Source: Brassica napus
Taxonomy: Eukaryota > Streptophyta > Magnoliopsida > Brassicales > Brassicaceae
DNA: 64,000 bases
Assembly (NCBI RefSeq): GCF_020379485.1
Contig: NW_026016750.1
Span: 124,001 to 188,000 of the forward strand
Direction of reading: 5' to 3'
Position numbers and translations under genes: made by a program. A model generated the notes under the pieces. That model searched no databases, was not told the DNA's origin, and was given only the letters and a program-made list of their open reading frames with translations. Shown here piece by piece: positions 23,421 through 34,081 of the stretch (positions within the stretch are counted from its first letter, which is position 1; the number at the start of each line of letters is the position of its first letter).

Positions 23421-24834
23421 CAAACCACGATGAATCACTTTGTAAAAAGCTTGATTTGGATACATAAAGTGGTGGAGAATCACCAGGAAGTTAAATAAAT
23501 CTCATAGAAGTTGGGATGAAGAAGTTATCCCACTTTCAAATCAGGTGATTCCAGTTTCCCAGTTTGGGAATAGCACAGCTTCTTCGTCGTTCCAATCAAA
23601 CCAGGATGAATCTCTTTGTAAGAAGCTTGATTTGGACACATAAAGTGGTGGAGAATCACCAGGAAGTTGAATAAATCTCATCGGAGTTGGCATGAAGAAG
23701 TTATCCCACTTTCAAATCAGGTGATTCCAGTTTCCCAGTTTGGGAATAGCACAGCTTCTTCGTCGTTCTAATCAAACCAGGATGAATCACTTTGTAAGAA
23801 GCTTGATTTGGACACATAAAGTGGTGGAGAATCACCCGGAAGTTGAATAAATCTCATAGGAGTTGGCATGAAGAAGTTATCCCACTTTCAAATCAGGTGA
23901 TTCCAGTTTCCCAGTTTGGGAATAGCACAGCTTCTGCGTCGTTCCAATCAAACCAGGATGAATCTCTTTGTAAGAAGCTTGATTTGGATACATAAAGTGG
24001 TGGAGAATCACCAGGAAGTTGAATAAATCTCATTGGAGTTGGCATGAAGAAGTTATCCCCCTTTCAAATCAGGTGATTCCAGTTTCCCAGTTTGGGAATA
24101 GCACAGCTTCTTCGTCGTTCCAATCAAACCAGGATGAATCTCTTTGTAAGAAGCTTGATTTGGATACATAAAGTGGTGGAAAATCTTCAGGAAGTTGAAT
24201 AAATCTCATAGGAGTTGGCATGAAGAAGTTATCCCACTTTCAAATCAGGTGATTCCAGTTTCCCAGTTTGGGAATAGCACAACTTCTTCGTCGTTCCAGT
24301 CAAACCAAAATGAATCTCTTTGTAAGAAGCTTGATTTGGACACATAAAGTGGTGGAGAATCACCGGGAAGTTGAATAAATCTCATAGGAGTTGGCATGAA
24401 GAAGTTATTTCACTTTCAAATCAGGTGATTCCAGTTTCCCAGTTTGGGAATAGCACAGCTTCTTCGTCGTTCCAATCAAACCAGGATGAATCTCTTTGTA
24501 AGAAGCTTGATTTGGATACATAAAGTGGTGGAGGATCACCAGGAAGTTGAATAAATCTCATAGGAGTTGGCATGAAGAAGCTATCCCCCTTTCAAATCAG
24601 GTGATTCCAGTTTCCCATTTGGGAATAGCACAGCTTCGTCGTCGTTCCAATCAAACCACGATGAATCTCCTTGTAAGAAGCTTGATTTGGATACATAAAG
24701 TGGTGGAGAATCACCAGGAAGTTAAATAAATCTCATAGGAGTTGGCATGAAGAAGTTATCCCACTTTCAAATCAGGTGATTCCAGTTTCCCAGTTTGGGA
24801 ATAGCACAGCTTCTTCGTCGTTCCAATCAAACCA
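23421..24834 (+). repeat. Diverged block of the 176-bp centromeric satellite (about 8 monomers)
   Basis: This is the same monomer as the large right-hand array, with a HindIII site (AAGCTT) in each copy. Many private substitutions are visible (for example CACGATG, CACCCGG, TTCTGCGTC, AAATCTTCAGG, GTTATTTCAC). It lies between the 3' LTR of element E and the left end of the G complex, so it is a remnant of the original array isolated by the two nests. Confidence 0.95.
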
Positions 24835-25174
24835 TTATAGAGTGTTTTATAGAGTGTTTAATAATTAATCTGAGTGATTTGTATAATGTTTAGGAGATTA
24901 AGAGTTCTAGAGAGAATAAGAACAAGAGAGAGACTCAAAACTCCATTAAATGATTTAATGTATCAGATACAACCAGATAGTCCATGCTGAGAGTTCTTGA
25001 TTCCACCAGATAGTCTCAAATAACCTCAGCCACAGAAGAATCAACCATACACACACCCAGAAATCTCAACAATCCCAAGAACACTCAAGAACACTCAAGA
25101 ACACTCAAGAACACTCTGATTTTGAGAAAAAGAAATCACACTCGCCCCCTTTTGCCAACCTGGCTCTGATACCA
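24835..25174 (-). mobile_element. LTR-plus-leader remnant left of element G
   Basis: 24835-24976 matches the U5/R end of the G-family LTR (with a TTATAGAGTGTT duplication at its outer end), then jumps to G-family leader sequence (24985-25156) and a primer-binding site (25157-25174) before the intact LTR at 25175. The gag-pol and the U3 of this unit are missing. With G it gives three LTR copies in tandem, which fits unequal recombination. The repeated motif CCAGATAGT flanks the internal junction. Confidence 0.88.
25157..25174 (-). promoter_or_regulatory. Primer-binding site in the remnant left of G
   Basis: This is a second copy of the initiator-Met tRNA complement, next to the LTR at 25175. 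It is outside the body of G, which uses the site at 53311-53328. Confidence 0.88.
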
Positions 25175-25659
25175 TAAACACTTTTGTGTTTTATAGAGTG
25201 TTTCATAATTAATCTGAGTGATTTGTATAATGTTTAGGAGATTAAGAGTTCTAGAGAGAATAAGAACAAGAGAGAGACTCAAAACTCCATTAAATGATTT
25301 AATGTATCAGATACAAACTATATAAGAAGAGATAAGGCTGATTAAGTGAATTTCGAAATCCATAAGCATGTGGAGTCAAAGGACAGGCTGGAACTCCTTT
25401 TAAATCACTTGGCTGTGCTTTCTCACATGCTTGCACTAGTGTAAAAGCATCCTCTCCTTTCCAGCATCATACAGGCTGTCAAAGTGCTCCCTTATCCTTC
25501 CTTATCCTCCCTTATCCTCTTTGGTCGAGTTTCCTCTCCTCTCTTCACTAAGTTACCTTCTCATCCCATCAGATAACTTCCCCAAGTAGTTACTGTGGTT
25601 AAAATAAAGTTACCACAGTAAAACTCTAAAGTTAACACTTCCTGATCACCAACTTAACA
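25175..25659 (-). repeat. 3' LTR of element G, shared with the left remnant
   Basis: This 485-bp repeat appears identical to 53329-53813. It is bounded on the left by a primer-binding site and leader and on the right by the 3' end of pol, so it serves as LTR for both units. The adjacent polypurine tract (25660-25674) is interrupted: TTGACGGGGAG instead of TTGAGGGGGAG. Confidence 0.93.
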
Positions 25660-25801
25660 CTCCCCGTCAAGCTTGACCATGTGGAACAAGTCAAGCTTGG
25701 ATTGCCATGAGATCTTCCCTCATTAAAAACCTCATCAAAGAAAACCCAATGGGATAAAACCTTGATGAGGAAAAAAGAGTGGAGATCTCATGACGAGGGG
25801 A

Positions 25802-26288
25802 TCAGCTCCTGGGAATAAGATCAATGAGTCCAAGCCTGGATAGTATGGACTCCATTGTCTTCAATCTTGGTGCCTTAGTAAACACATCTGCAAGTTGATC
25901 TTCACTTCTTGTATAACATGGCAGAATCACTCCTAAGATAATCATCTGCCTCACCTTATGACAATCCACCTCTATGTGCTTTGTTCTCTCATGAAACACT
26001 GAGATGGAGGCAATGTGGATAGCTGCTTGATTGTCACAATGCATAGTCATAGGAGTACTCTGCTCAATCTCTAGATGCTTCAAGATCCCCTTGATCCACA
26101 CCAACTCGTTTGTCAGCTTCAACATGGCTCTATACTCAGCTTCAGCACTTGAACAGCAGATAACCTTCTGCTTCTTACTCTTCCAAGTAACCAAGTTCCC
26201 TCCAATGAATGTACAATACCCAGTAGTTGATCTCTTGTCCACTCTATCTCCTGCCCAATCAGCATCACAATACCCAACCAGTTTTGTA
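25802..26288 (-). pseudogene. RNase H C-terminus of element G (3' part of split gag-pol)
   Basis: This is the end of the pol of G after the H insertion: GYCDADWAGDRVDKRSTT, SSAEAEYRA and CDNQAAIH, ending GLIDLIPRS and a stop at 25802. The codons meet those of the 49321 side in phase at the TTGTA site, so only the insertion breaks the gene here. Confidence 0.9.
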
Positions 26289-26817
26289 TGTTGAGATGAG
26301 GTAATAACGAGTGAATACATTGATAGAGAAAGAGGATTGAGACATACAGTAACTTTGGAGTTTTACCACAGTAACTTTGTTTTACTGTGGTAACTAAGTA
26401 AAAGCTTGGAAACTTACCTTGCTTCACCTTGGAGAGTTAGCCACGACCAAGGAGCTTCTGGATAAGGAAGGAGCAGTCTGGATAAGGTTTCCTCACAGCT
26501 AGAGAGGCTGGAGACAGGCTGTAAAGTAGACAGCATCTAGTAAAAGATGCCAAAGGGATCAAGCATGTGAAGACTCCCATTGGCTGCTTTTGGATGGCTC
26601 TCTTTGACTACACATGCTCTGAATCTCTACCCTATCAGATACATTTCGAAAATGGATTGTCTCACTCATATAAATATGTTGTAAACCTCATCTTTAATAA
26701 TTAATGGAGTTTTGAGTATTCTCTCTATTCTCTCTCTACTTATTCTCTTAATCTCTTTAATCTTACACAAAACAATCTGATTGTTCTTAAACACAATCTA
26801 ATACACAAAAGTGTATA
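26289..26817 (+). repeat. 5' LTR of element H
   Basis: This is a 529-bp LTR from TGTTGAGATGAGG to GTGTATA. It contains an inverted repeat of TTACCACAGTAA, and the primer-binding site follows at 26818. Confidence 0.94.
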
Positions 26818-26835
26818 TGGTATCAGAGCCAGGTT
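26818..26835 (+). promoter_or_regulatory. Primer-binding site of element H
   Basis: TGGTATCAGAGCCAGGTT directly follows the 5' LTR and is complementary to initiator-Met tRNA. Confidence 0.9.
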
Positions 26836-26972
26836 CCTAAAAGGGTGGAAGTGTGTTATTCATGTTCTTAAAAATCTGGTTTTGTGTTCTTGAGCTGTTC
26901 TTGATGTTCTTGAGTGTTCTTGGTGGTTTTGAGCTCTGTTCTTCATTTGCTGGGTTTTATTGAGGACATCTG

Positions 26973-28130
26973 ATGGAGTCAAACGTGAGCAAAAAGATGA
27001 AGACAAGATCAAGTTATCAAGTGAAGAAAGGGAGAGAAAACGAGTGGATCTGGTCAGGTTGGGTAGAGACAGCTTTGGAAAGCTGTGGGATTTGGAGTAA
27101 TCATGTAAAGGAAGAGCCTTTAAAGGTGAAAGCTGCTGAGAAAGATCAGACAGCAAGTTTGAAGGAGATTCAAGTAAAGGTAGAACCTTTAAAGGAGGTA
27201 GCTGCTGAAGAAGGTCAGACAGCAAGGTTGGAGGTTCATGAAGCCAAGAGCGTGATCTATAGTCTAAGACAAGGGAAGGACGAGTTGTATCAGCTTGTGG
27301 GGAGGCTGAGAGAAGTAGAATCAGAGTTGGGTATGGTGAAAACTCATACAGGAAGGAGGAAGCAAGATGTGATCTTTAGCTTTCTTATGGGAGAGATATG
27401 TGAGCTGGTTGAACACATTTGTGATGTGTGGGAGATAAACAAGAAGCCAGGTAGATGGAAGAGAGGTACAAGCTGCAAGAAGGGAAAGTTGAGAAAGCTT
27501 TCTAAGATGTGGGTTATGATAAGCAGATTATGTAGGAAGGATATCAATGAGAGTATGCAAGTAGGAGAGTGTTTCTACTCAGCTTACATGGGAGAATCTG
27601 TAGAGAGCAGTGGGTTTATGAGGAAGCTAGAGACCAAAGGAGCGGATGAGCGTGTCACAAAGGAGGAATGGGATGAGTTTGTCAAGTATGTGTATGCTTT
27701 GGCTACGACCCGGAGACAAGGTGCTCCTGCCAAAGCATCCACATCCAACAAACCCATCATTGTTGATTCTGGAGCAAGTCATCACATGATTAGTGACAGA
27801 AGCTTAATGGGTAATGTAAAGAAAGCCACTGGGGGTGTGATGATAGCTAATGGTGATAGGATTCCAATAGAAGGAGTTGGAAAGCTCAAGCTATTTGATA
27901 AAGACTCAGATGCCTTCTACATGCCACAGTTTGCTTCAAATCTACTATCTGTGAGGAAAGCCACGATTGATCTTGGCTGTCAAGTAGTATTTAGGCCAGA
28001 TGATGTTGAGTTCCAAGATTTGAAGACTGGAAGGGTCATTGGGAGAGGAGACAGCAAGAATAATCTATACCAGCTCCAATTGGCTAAGATCTCTAAACCC
28101 TTTGATTCTATGTGTTTGAGTAGTACTTAT
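26973..28130 (+). pseudogene. Altered Gag and protease of element H (5' part of split gag-pol)
   Basis: This starts at ATG 26973. A Trp-rich N-terminus (WIWSGWVETALESCGIW) aligns with WSRMVKTAVGSKGLW of normal copia Gag. A 24-codon in-frame duplication is visible (EPLKVKAAEKDQT and EPLKEVAAEEGQT, residues 48 to 87). There is no CX2CX4HX4C knuckle; residues 158-190 form a Lys/Arg-rich stretch. Protease has VDSGASHHM at 264-271. The gene is cut by element I in the protease/integrase spacer, and the rest lies at 45653-48649. Confidence 0.9.
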
Positions 28131-28181
28131 TGTTGAGATGAGGAGATGAAGAGTTGATACATGGATAGAGGAAGGAATTTG
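28131..28181 (+). repeat. 5' LTR of element I, first piece
   Basis: These are the first 51 bp of the LTR (TGTTGAGATGAGGAG...), identical to 45126-45176. It ends in ATTTG, which is duplicated after element D. Confidence 0.93.
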
Positions 28182-28774
28182 TGTTGAGATGAGTTGAGTA
28201 TATGTGGAGCAAGTGAGGAGTTGAGACTAAGGAGATGAGTTGAATCTTGGGAAGGTTTGGGTAAGGTCCGTACTGTCCGTACATGACCGTACCATCCGTA
28301 CACATGGAGATGAGTATAACATTGACAAGAGTAAAGAAGTTACTTGGGGTAACTTATGGGAAGGGAAGGAACTTACCTGGATGGATCAGACCGTTGAGGG
28401 ATAAGGAAGAGCGCGCCTTGACAGGCTGGAACAGCTGGAAAGGCAAGAGCATCTCGGTCCAAGATGCTAGATACTCCGCGCATGTGGAGAAGCTAATTGG
28501 CTTGTTCAAATGAGCTTATCCTTTCCACATTGACCTCACATGCTTTAGTCTTCTCTGGATTACGAAAACCCTTGTATGCTCACACTATATATTGTAACTC
28601 ATGCTCTTAATAAAACATCAGACAGTTCTTGACACTAAAACACTCTCTTAGACTCAAAGGCCCTCAATCATGATCATACACTAAACTCTTAGCTAAACTC
28701 GTTCTAAATCACCTCTAGACTCTTTCTAATCTCTTTCTTTCCTTATATCAAACTCAGATTCTCTAAAACTTATA
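28182..28774 (+). repeat. 5' LTR of element D
   Basis: This is a 593-bp LTR from TGTTGAGATGAG to CTTATA. It is a direct repeat of 33484-34076. U3 holds four CCGTAC motifs (28268, 28277, 28287 and 28296) and an AAGTTAC/GTAACTT dyad (28337-28355). Confidence 0.95.
28586..28614 (+). promoter_or_regulatory. TATA box and poly(A) signal in the element D LTR
   Basis: TATATAT at 28586-28592 is followed by TGTAACTC and by AATAAA at 28609-28614. The other LTRs share the TATA-(N)-TGTAA-CTC layout. Transcription would start about 30 bp after the TATA box, near GACAGTTC, so the AATAAA lies just upstream of R. This is inferred from sequence only. Confidence 0.6.
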
Positions 28775-28792
28775 TGGTATCAGAGCCAGGTT
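28775..28792 (+). promoter_or_regulatory. Primer-binding site of element D
   Basis: TGGTATCAGAGCCAGGTT, the initiator-Met tRNA complement, directly follows the 5' LTR. Confidence 0.9.
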
Positions 28793-28868
28793 CATCATAA
28801 TCTGGGTTTGAGTACTAGAACACTCAAGAACACACTAGCCGCTTAGCTTTCATCCGGGTGATTCTGAA

Positions 28869-31800
28869 ATGGAGAGCAACAAGGCAGTGGTTCCGGTTAC
28901 TCTCAAGGGGGGTAACTACCTTTTGTGGTCTCGTTTGGTGAAGACAGCAGTGGGGAGTAAGGGTTTATGGGGACACATCACACAGAGTGAAGCCCCAAAG
29001 CTCATTACTTATGAAGGCGACAAGGAGATTGTCGAGTGCGATGAAGAGAAGTGGGAGCAAGATGATCAGCTGGTGATGTCTATACTCCAACGGTCTCTTG
29101 AAGTGTCTATCCTGGAGGCATACAGCTACTGTGAGACAGCAAAGGATCTTTGGGACACGCTAAAGAAGGTTTATGGTAACATCTCAAACTTGAGCCGTGT
29201 GTTTGAAGTGAAACGTGCTATCAACAGCTTGACACAGGAGGACATGGAGTTTACTAAGCACCTTGGGAGGTTCAGAGCCTTGTGGTCTGAACTGGAGATG
29301 CTGAGGCCAAGCACAACCAACCTAGATGAGCTGGCTGAGAGACGCGAGCAGGACAAGGTGTTTGGGTTGCTACTCACGCTGAATCCAAGCTACAGCAGTC
29401 TCATCAAACACATTCTGAGGTCCGGGAAGCTACCTGACCTTGAGGAAGTGTGTGCACAAGTTCAGAAGGAGGAAGGTTCTATCGGTCTCTTTGGAGGGAA
29501 AGGAGAGATCACACTTGCAAACCAAGCTGAGGTTCCGCAAGCAAACCGTGCGAGCTCTAACCAGTATGATGCAAAGAAGTTCATGGGAAATTGTGATCAT
29601 TGCAAGAGACAAGGTCACAAGAAGAACCAGTGCTGGATCTTACACCCTCATCTGAAGCCGGCCAAGTTCTCAAGAGAAAAAGATGGGAGAGCCAATGTCT
29701 CGTATGCTGGAAGTGAGCCGGGAAGTTCAAGTGTGGCTGGAAGCTCAGGCCAAGCTGGAGAGGGCGGGACACGTGAGCCTGGAGATAGCAAGGCCCTGGT
29801 GACTTACACACCTCAGCCGAGCCTTCAGAACAACCGTGAGAACGAGTACCTAAGGAGATCAGACCTTGACTCCCTCATCAAAATGCTAAAGGAGAATGGT
29901 AACACACTTGGTACTCTTGGTTACTCATTTGGTGCACTATATGACTCGTGTAGTATTGCTAGAGAACCTGATCATTCAAGCATTGTTTATAAACCTACTA
30001 GCATACTAGGACAGTCTCATATTGCACACAATCTGGTTAAACCATTGATAGTTGATTCAGGAGCATCTCATCATATGATTAGTGATACTAGTTTGATTAG
30101 AGACATTGAACCTACAAATGGACATGTCATGATTGCAAATGGAGATAAAATCCCAATTAGAGGAATTGGCAAGCTAAAATTGTTTGATAAAGACTCAAAA
30201 GCATTTTATATGCCTGACTTCACATCAAATCTATTATCTGTAAAGAAGTGTACTACAGACCTTAATTGCAATGTTATATTCAGTCCTAATGAGGTGAAGT
30301 TTCAGGATATTGAGAGCAGCCAATTGATTGGAAAAGGAGTTACCAAGGGAGATTTATATTTACTTGAAGAACTAGCTCCTGTTTCTGATTACTTCTGCTC
30401 ATTTACTTCTGCTTCTATGATGAATAAAAATGCATTGTGGCATGCTAGACTAGGTCATCCCCATGTTAGGGCTTTAAACTTAATGTTACCAGGTGTGGTA
30501 TTTGAAAATAAGGATTGTGAAGCTTGCATCTTAGGCAAGCATTGTAAAACTGTGTTTCCCATTTCATCTACTGTTTATGACAAGTGCTTTGATCTAATTC
30601 ACTCAGATGTTTGGACTGCTCCTTGCTTGTCTAGGGATAGTTTTAAATACTTTGTCACATTCATAGATGAAAAATCGAAATACACCTGGATAACACTTAT
30701 TCAAACCAAAGATAGGGTGCTTGAAGCTTTTAAAAATTTTCAAAACTATGTGACTAACCATTACAATGCCAAGATTAAAATTTTGAGATCAGATAATGGT
30801 GGGGAATACACTGGTCAAGCCTTCAAGCAACATCTAGCACAACATGGGATACTACACCAAACGAGTTGTCCTTATACTCCTCAGCAAAATGGAGTGGCTG
30901 AGAGAAAGAATAGGCATCTCATGGAGGTGGCAAGGTCAATGATGTTTCAAGCAAATGTCCCTAAGAGGTTTTGGAGTGATGCTGTGGCTACATCTTGTTA
31001 TCTAATCAACCGGATCCCAACTAAGGTTCTACATGATCAGTCCCCTTTTGAAGCCTTGAACAAGTACAAGCCATCATTGGAGCATATGCGAATCTTTGGA
31101 TGTCTATGCTTTGTCCTTAGGCCAAAAGAGTTGAGAAACAAGCTTGAAGCAACCAGCACAAGAGCTATGTTTGTTGGCTACTCTACTACTCAAAAGGGTT
31201 ACAAGTGCTATGATCCTACTACTCGAAGAGTTCTAGTCTCTAGAGATGTAAAGTTCATTGAAGCTAAGGGGTTCTATGAGGAAAAGAATCAAGATGAGCT
31301 GCTAGAATTGACAAGAGAGTCAGATAGAGCGGCCAGCCTTAGGAGTATTCTAGAGGGGCTTGGGATACATACTACCCAGGATCCGAAGGAGAGACGCAGT
31401 ACAACAACCACACAACCTACCGAGGCAACAAACTTAGATCATGGGGGGGAAAACACACCTGAACCAGCTGAAGTACATGTTGAAAACCATGATCAAGAAG
31501 ACTCAGGTGATCATGATCAAAGTATGATGCAGGAAGATAGGGACGTACCAAGCCAAGATCAAGAGGAGGAAACTAATGCAACTACAACTGAAACTACAAC
31601 TGAACCTGAAACAGAGCCGGCGGTGCAGCCATTGAGAAGAAGCACCAGATTGAGAAAGGATAGTTCCAACTGGGTAAACACGAGAGTGTACTACAATGCC
31701 CAGGCTGTGGAACATCCCTCTCAAGCTGTGTGTTCCTTTGCTCATTATCCAGAAGAACATTGTGCCTTTATGGTAAGCTTAGATGAGAGCCATGTACCAA

Positions 31801-33344
31801 AGTCATATGAGGAAGCCATGAAGGACAAGGAGTGGAGGGAATCAGTGGGAGCTGAATCCAATGCAATGATCAAGAATGACACTTGGTATGAGAGTGAGTT
31901 ACCTAAAGGAAAGAGAGCAGTGTCTAGTAGATGGATCTTCACAATCAAGTACCAAGCAAATGGACAGATTGATAGAAAGAAGACTCGCTTGGTTGCAAGA
32001 GGATTCACTCAAACATATGGAGAGGATTATATAGACACATTTGCGCCAGTTGCTAAGCTACATACCATCAGGATTGTCCTATCACTTGCGGTGAATCTTG
32101 AGTGGGGCTTGTGGCAAATGGATGTAAAGAATGCATTCCTACAAGGAGAACTAGAAGATGAAGTGTATATGTTACCTCCTCCTGGTCTAGAGCACTTGGT
32201 GAAGAAAGGGAATGTTCTCAGACTAAAGAAAGCTATCTATGGTCTGAAACAATCACCAAGGGCATGGTACAACAAGTTGAGCACAACTCTGAATGGAAGA
32301 GGCTTTAGGAAGTCAGAGCTTGATCATACTCTCTTTACACTCAACACACCTTCAGGTATTGTCGTTCTACTTGTATATGTAGATGACATCATTATAACAG
32401 GTAGTGATAAAGAAGAGATACAAGCCACTAAAGACTTTCTTAAATCTGTTTTTGAGATTAAAGACTTGGGAGAGATGAAATACTTCCTTGGGATTGAGAT
32501 ATGTAGATCCAAGGAAGGTTTGTTTCTATCCCAAAGAAAGTATACACTTGATCTGTTGAAAGATGCAGGTAAGCTTGATGGAAAGACGGCCAAGACTCCC
32601 TTAGAAGATGGATACAAGGTTCCACGTGAGGGGGAGATTGAAGACAGTCCACCATTCAAGGATGCAAAGCTTTATAGAAAGCTAGTGGGTAAGCTCATAT
32701 ACCTAACCATCACACGTCCTGATATTTGTTTTGCTGTGAATCAGGTGAGTCAGCATATGCAAATTCCAAAAGAACATCATTGGGGAATGGTGAACCGGCT
32801 CTTGATGTATCTTAATGGCTCAGCGGATCAAGGAGTGTGGATGGGGTGTAATGGGAGTACTGAAGTTGTAGGCTACTGTGATGCGGATTGGGCAGGAGAT
32901 AGAGCAGATAGAAGGTCCACAACCGGCTACTGCACATTCATTGGAGGGAACTTAGTAACTTGGAAGAGTAAGAAGCAGAAGGTGGTCTCATGCTCAAGTG
33001 CTGAAGCTGAATACCGAGCCATGCTGAAGCTGACTAATGAGCTTGTATGGATCAAAGGGATACTGAAGCACTTGGAGATTATTCAATCCACTCCAATGAC
33101 CATGCATTGCGACAACCAGGCTGCTATACACATTGCCACCAACTCAGTCTTCCATGAGAGAACCAAGCACATTGAAGTAGATTGTCACAAGGTGAGGCAA
33201 ATGATTCTTCTTGGAGTCATCTTGCCATGTTACACGAGAAGTGAAGATCAGCTAGCAGATGTGTTCACAAAGGCAGCAAGGCAGAAGACAATTGAGTCCA
33301 TTCATAACCGGCTAGGACTCATTGATCTCACAAGAAGGAGCTAA
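28869..33344 (+). CDS. Gag-Pol polyprotein of element D (1491 aa)
   Basis: This is an uninterrupted copia polyprotein from ATG 28869, 76 nt after the primer-binding site. Gag core about 1-225 (ALWSELEMLRPS, ERREQDKVFGLL); zinc knuckle CDHCKRQGHKKNQC at 242-255; protease DSGASHHM at 396-403; integrase zinc site (HARLGHPH, CEACILGKHC) and DD35E core (RSDNGGEY, NGVAERKNR); an acidic linker with Thr/Glu repeats (TTTETTTEPETEP); RT with YVDD; RNase H with GYCDADWAGD, SSAEAEYRA and CDNQAAIH. All key residues are present. It is a family of its own, related to A, B and J. The stop at 33342-33344 is followed by a polypurine tract and the 3' LTR. Confidence 0.95.
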   Translation: MESNKAVVPVTLKGGNYLLWSRLVKTAVGSKGLWGHITQSEAPKLITYEGDKEIVECDEEKWEQDDQLVMSILQRSLEVSILEAYSYCETAKDLWDTLKKVYGNISNLSRVFEVKRAINSLTQEDMEFTKHLGRFRALWSELEMLRPSTTNLDELAERREQDKVFGLLLTLNPSYSSLIKHILRSGKLPDLEEVCAQVQKEEGSIGLFGGKGEITLANQAEVPQANRASSNQYDAKKFMGNCDHCKRQGHKKNQCWILHPHLKPAKFSREKDGRANVSYAGSEPGSSSVAGSSGQAGEGGTREPGDSKALVTYTPQPSLQNNRENEYLRRSDLDSLIKMLKENGNTLGTLGYSFGALYDSCSIAREPDHSSIVYKPTSILGQSHIAHNLVKPLIVDSGASHHMISDTSLIRDIEPTNGHVMIANGDKIPIRGIGKLKLFDKDSKAFYMPDFTSNLLSVKKCTTDLNCNVIFSPNEVKFQDIESSQLIGKGVTKGDLYLLEELAPVSDYFCSFTSASMMNKNALWHARLGHPHVRALNLMLPGVVFENKDCEACILGKHCKTVFPISSTVYDKCFDLIHSDVWTAPCLSRDSFKYFVTFIDEKSKYTWITLIQTKDRVLEAFKNFQNYVTNHYNAKIKILRSDNGGEYTGQAFKQHLAQHGILHQTSCPYTPQQNGVAERKNRHLMEVARSMMFQANVPKRFWSDAVATSCYLINRIPTKVLHDQSPFEALNKYKPSLEHMRIFGCLCFVLRPKELRNKLEATSTRAMFVGYSTTQKGYKCYDPTTRRVLVSRDVKFIEAKGFYEEKNQDELLELTRESDRAASLRSILEGLGIHTTQDPKERRSTTTTQPTEATNLDHGGENTPEPAEVHVENHDQEDSGDHDQSMMQEDRDVPSQDQEEETNATTTETTTEPETEPAVQPLRRSTRLRKDSSNWVNTRVYYNAQAVEHPSQAVCSFAHYPEEHCAFMVSLDESHVPKSYEEAMKDKEWRESVGAESNAMIKNDTWYESELPKGKRAVSSRWIFTIKYQANGQIDRKKTRLVARGFTQTYGEDYIDTFAPVAKLHTIRIVLSLAVNLEWGLWQMDVKNAFLQGELEDEVYMLPPPGLEHLVKKGNVLRLKKAIYGLKQSPRAWYNKLSTTLNGRGFRKSELDHTLFTLNTPSGIVVLLVYVDDIIITGSDKEEIQATKDFLKSVFEIKDLGEMKYFLGIEICRSKEGLFLSQRKYTLDLLKDAGKLDGKTAKTPLEDGYKVPREGEIEDSPPFKDAKLYRKLVGKLIYLTITRPDICFAVNQVSQHMQIPKEHHWGMVNRLLMYLNGSADQGVWMGCNGSTEVVGYCDADWAGDRADRRSTTGYCTFIGGNLVTWKSKKQKVVSCSSAEAEYRAMLKLTNELVWIKGILKHLEIIQSTPMTMHCDNQAAIHIATNSVFHERTKHIEVDCHKVRQMILLGVILPCYTRSEDQLADVFTKAARQKTIESIHNRLGLIDLTRRS

Positions 33345-33483
33345 GCCCTTAGCTATGAGGTCTTTACTCTTTTTCCCTTATCAAAGTTTTGTCCCAATGG
33401 GTTTTCTTTGGTAAGGTTTTTAATGAGGAAGATCTCATGGCTATCCAAGCTTAGACTTTCACAAAGCTAAGCTTGAGGGGGAG

Positions 33484-34076
33484 TGTTGAGATGAGTTGAG
33501 TATATGTGGAGCAAGTGAGGAGTTGAGACTAAGGAGATGAGTTGAATCTTGGGAAGGTTTGGGTAAGGTCCGTATTGTCCGTACATGACCGTACCATCCG
33601 TACACATGGAGATGAGTATAACATTGACAAGAGTAAAGAAGTTACTTGGGGTAACTTATGGGAAGGGAAGGAACTTACCTGGATGGATCAGACCGTTGAG
33701 GGATAAGGAAGAGCGCGCCTTGACAGGCTGGAACAGCTGGAAAGGCAAGAGCATCTCGGTCCAAGATGCTAGATACTCCGCGCATGTGGAGAAGCTAATT
33801 GGCTTGTTCAAATGAGCTTATCCTTTCCACATTGACCTCACATGCTTTAGTCTTCTCTGGATTACGAAAACCCTTGTATGCTCACACTATATATTGTAAC
33901 TCATGCTCTTAATAAAACATCAGACAGTTCTTGACACTAAAACACTCTCTTAGACTCAAAGGCTCTCAATCATGATCATACACTAAACTCTTAGCTAAAC
34001 TCGTTCTAAATCACCTCTAGACTCTTTCTAATCTCTTTCTTTCCTTATATCAAACTCAGATTCTCTAAAACTTATA
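33484..34076 (+). repeat. 3' LTR of element D
   Basis: This is a 593-bp repeat of 28182-28774. The two differences seen are in the CCGTAC/CCGTAT motif near 33571 and in GGCTCTC against GGCCCTC near 33961. The polypurine tract precedes it at 33469-33483. Confidence 0.95.
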
Positions 34077-34081
34077 ATTTG

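Larger units (their letters stand above)
28182..34076 (+). mobile_element. Element D: complete Ty1/copia retrotransposon
   Basis: This is a 5.9-kb plus-strand element inside the 5' LTR of element I, with the duplication ATTTG (28177-28181 and 34077-34081). The LTRs are 593 bp (28182-28774 and 33484-34076) with two substitutions between them, and gag-pol is intact. The primer-binding site and polypurine tract are both present. It is among the youngest insertions and potentially autonomous. Confidence 0.96.

Noticed and set aside
24823..24827. Firm target duplication CCAAT for the G complex
   Set aside because: CCAAT is also part of every satellite monomer and the left LTR end is altered, so the match cannot prove the boundary; kept only as a possibility.
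26119..26427. 102-codon frame across the left end of H
   Set aside because: It joins G pol sequence with the H LTR in a wrong frame; no conserved content.
28283..28513. 76-codon frame present twice (also 33585-33815)
   Set aside because: The two copies are simply the two LTRs of element D; the frame is in U3 and is not conserved in other families.
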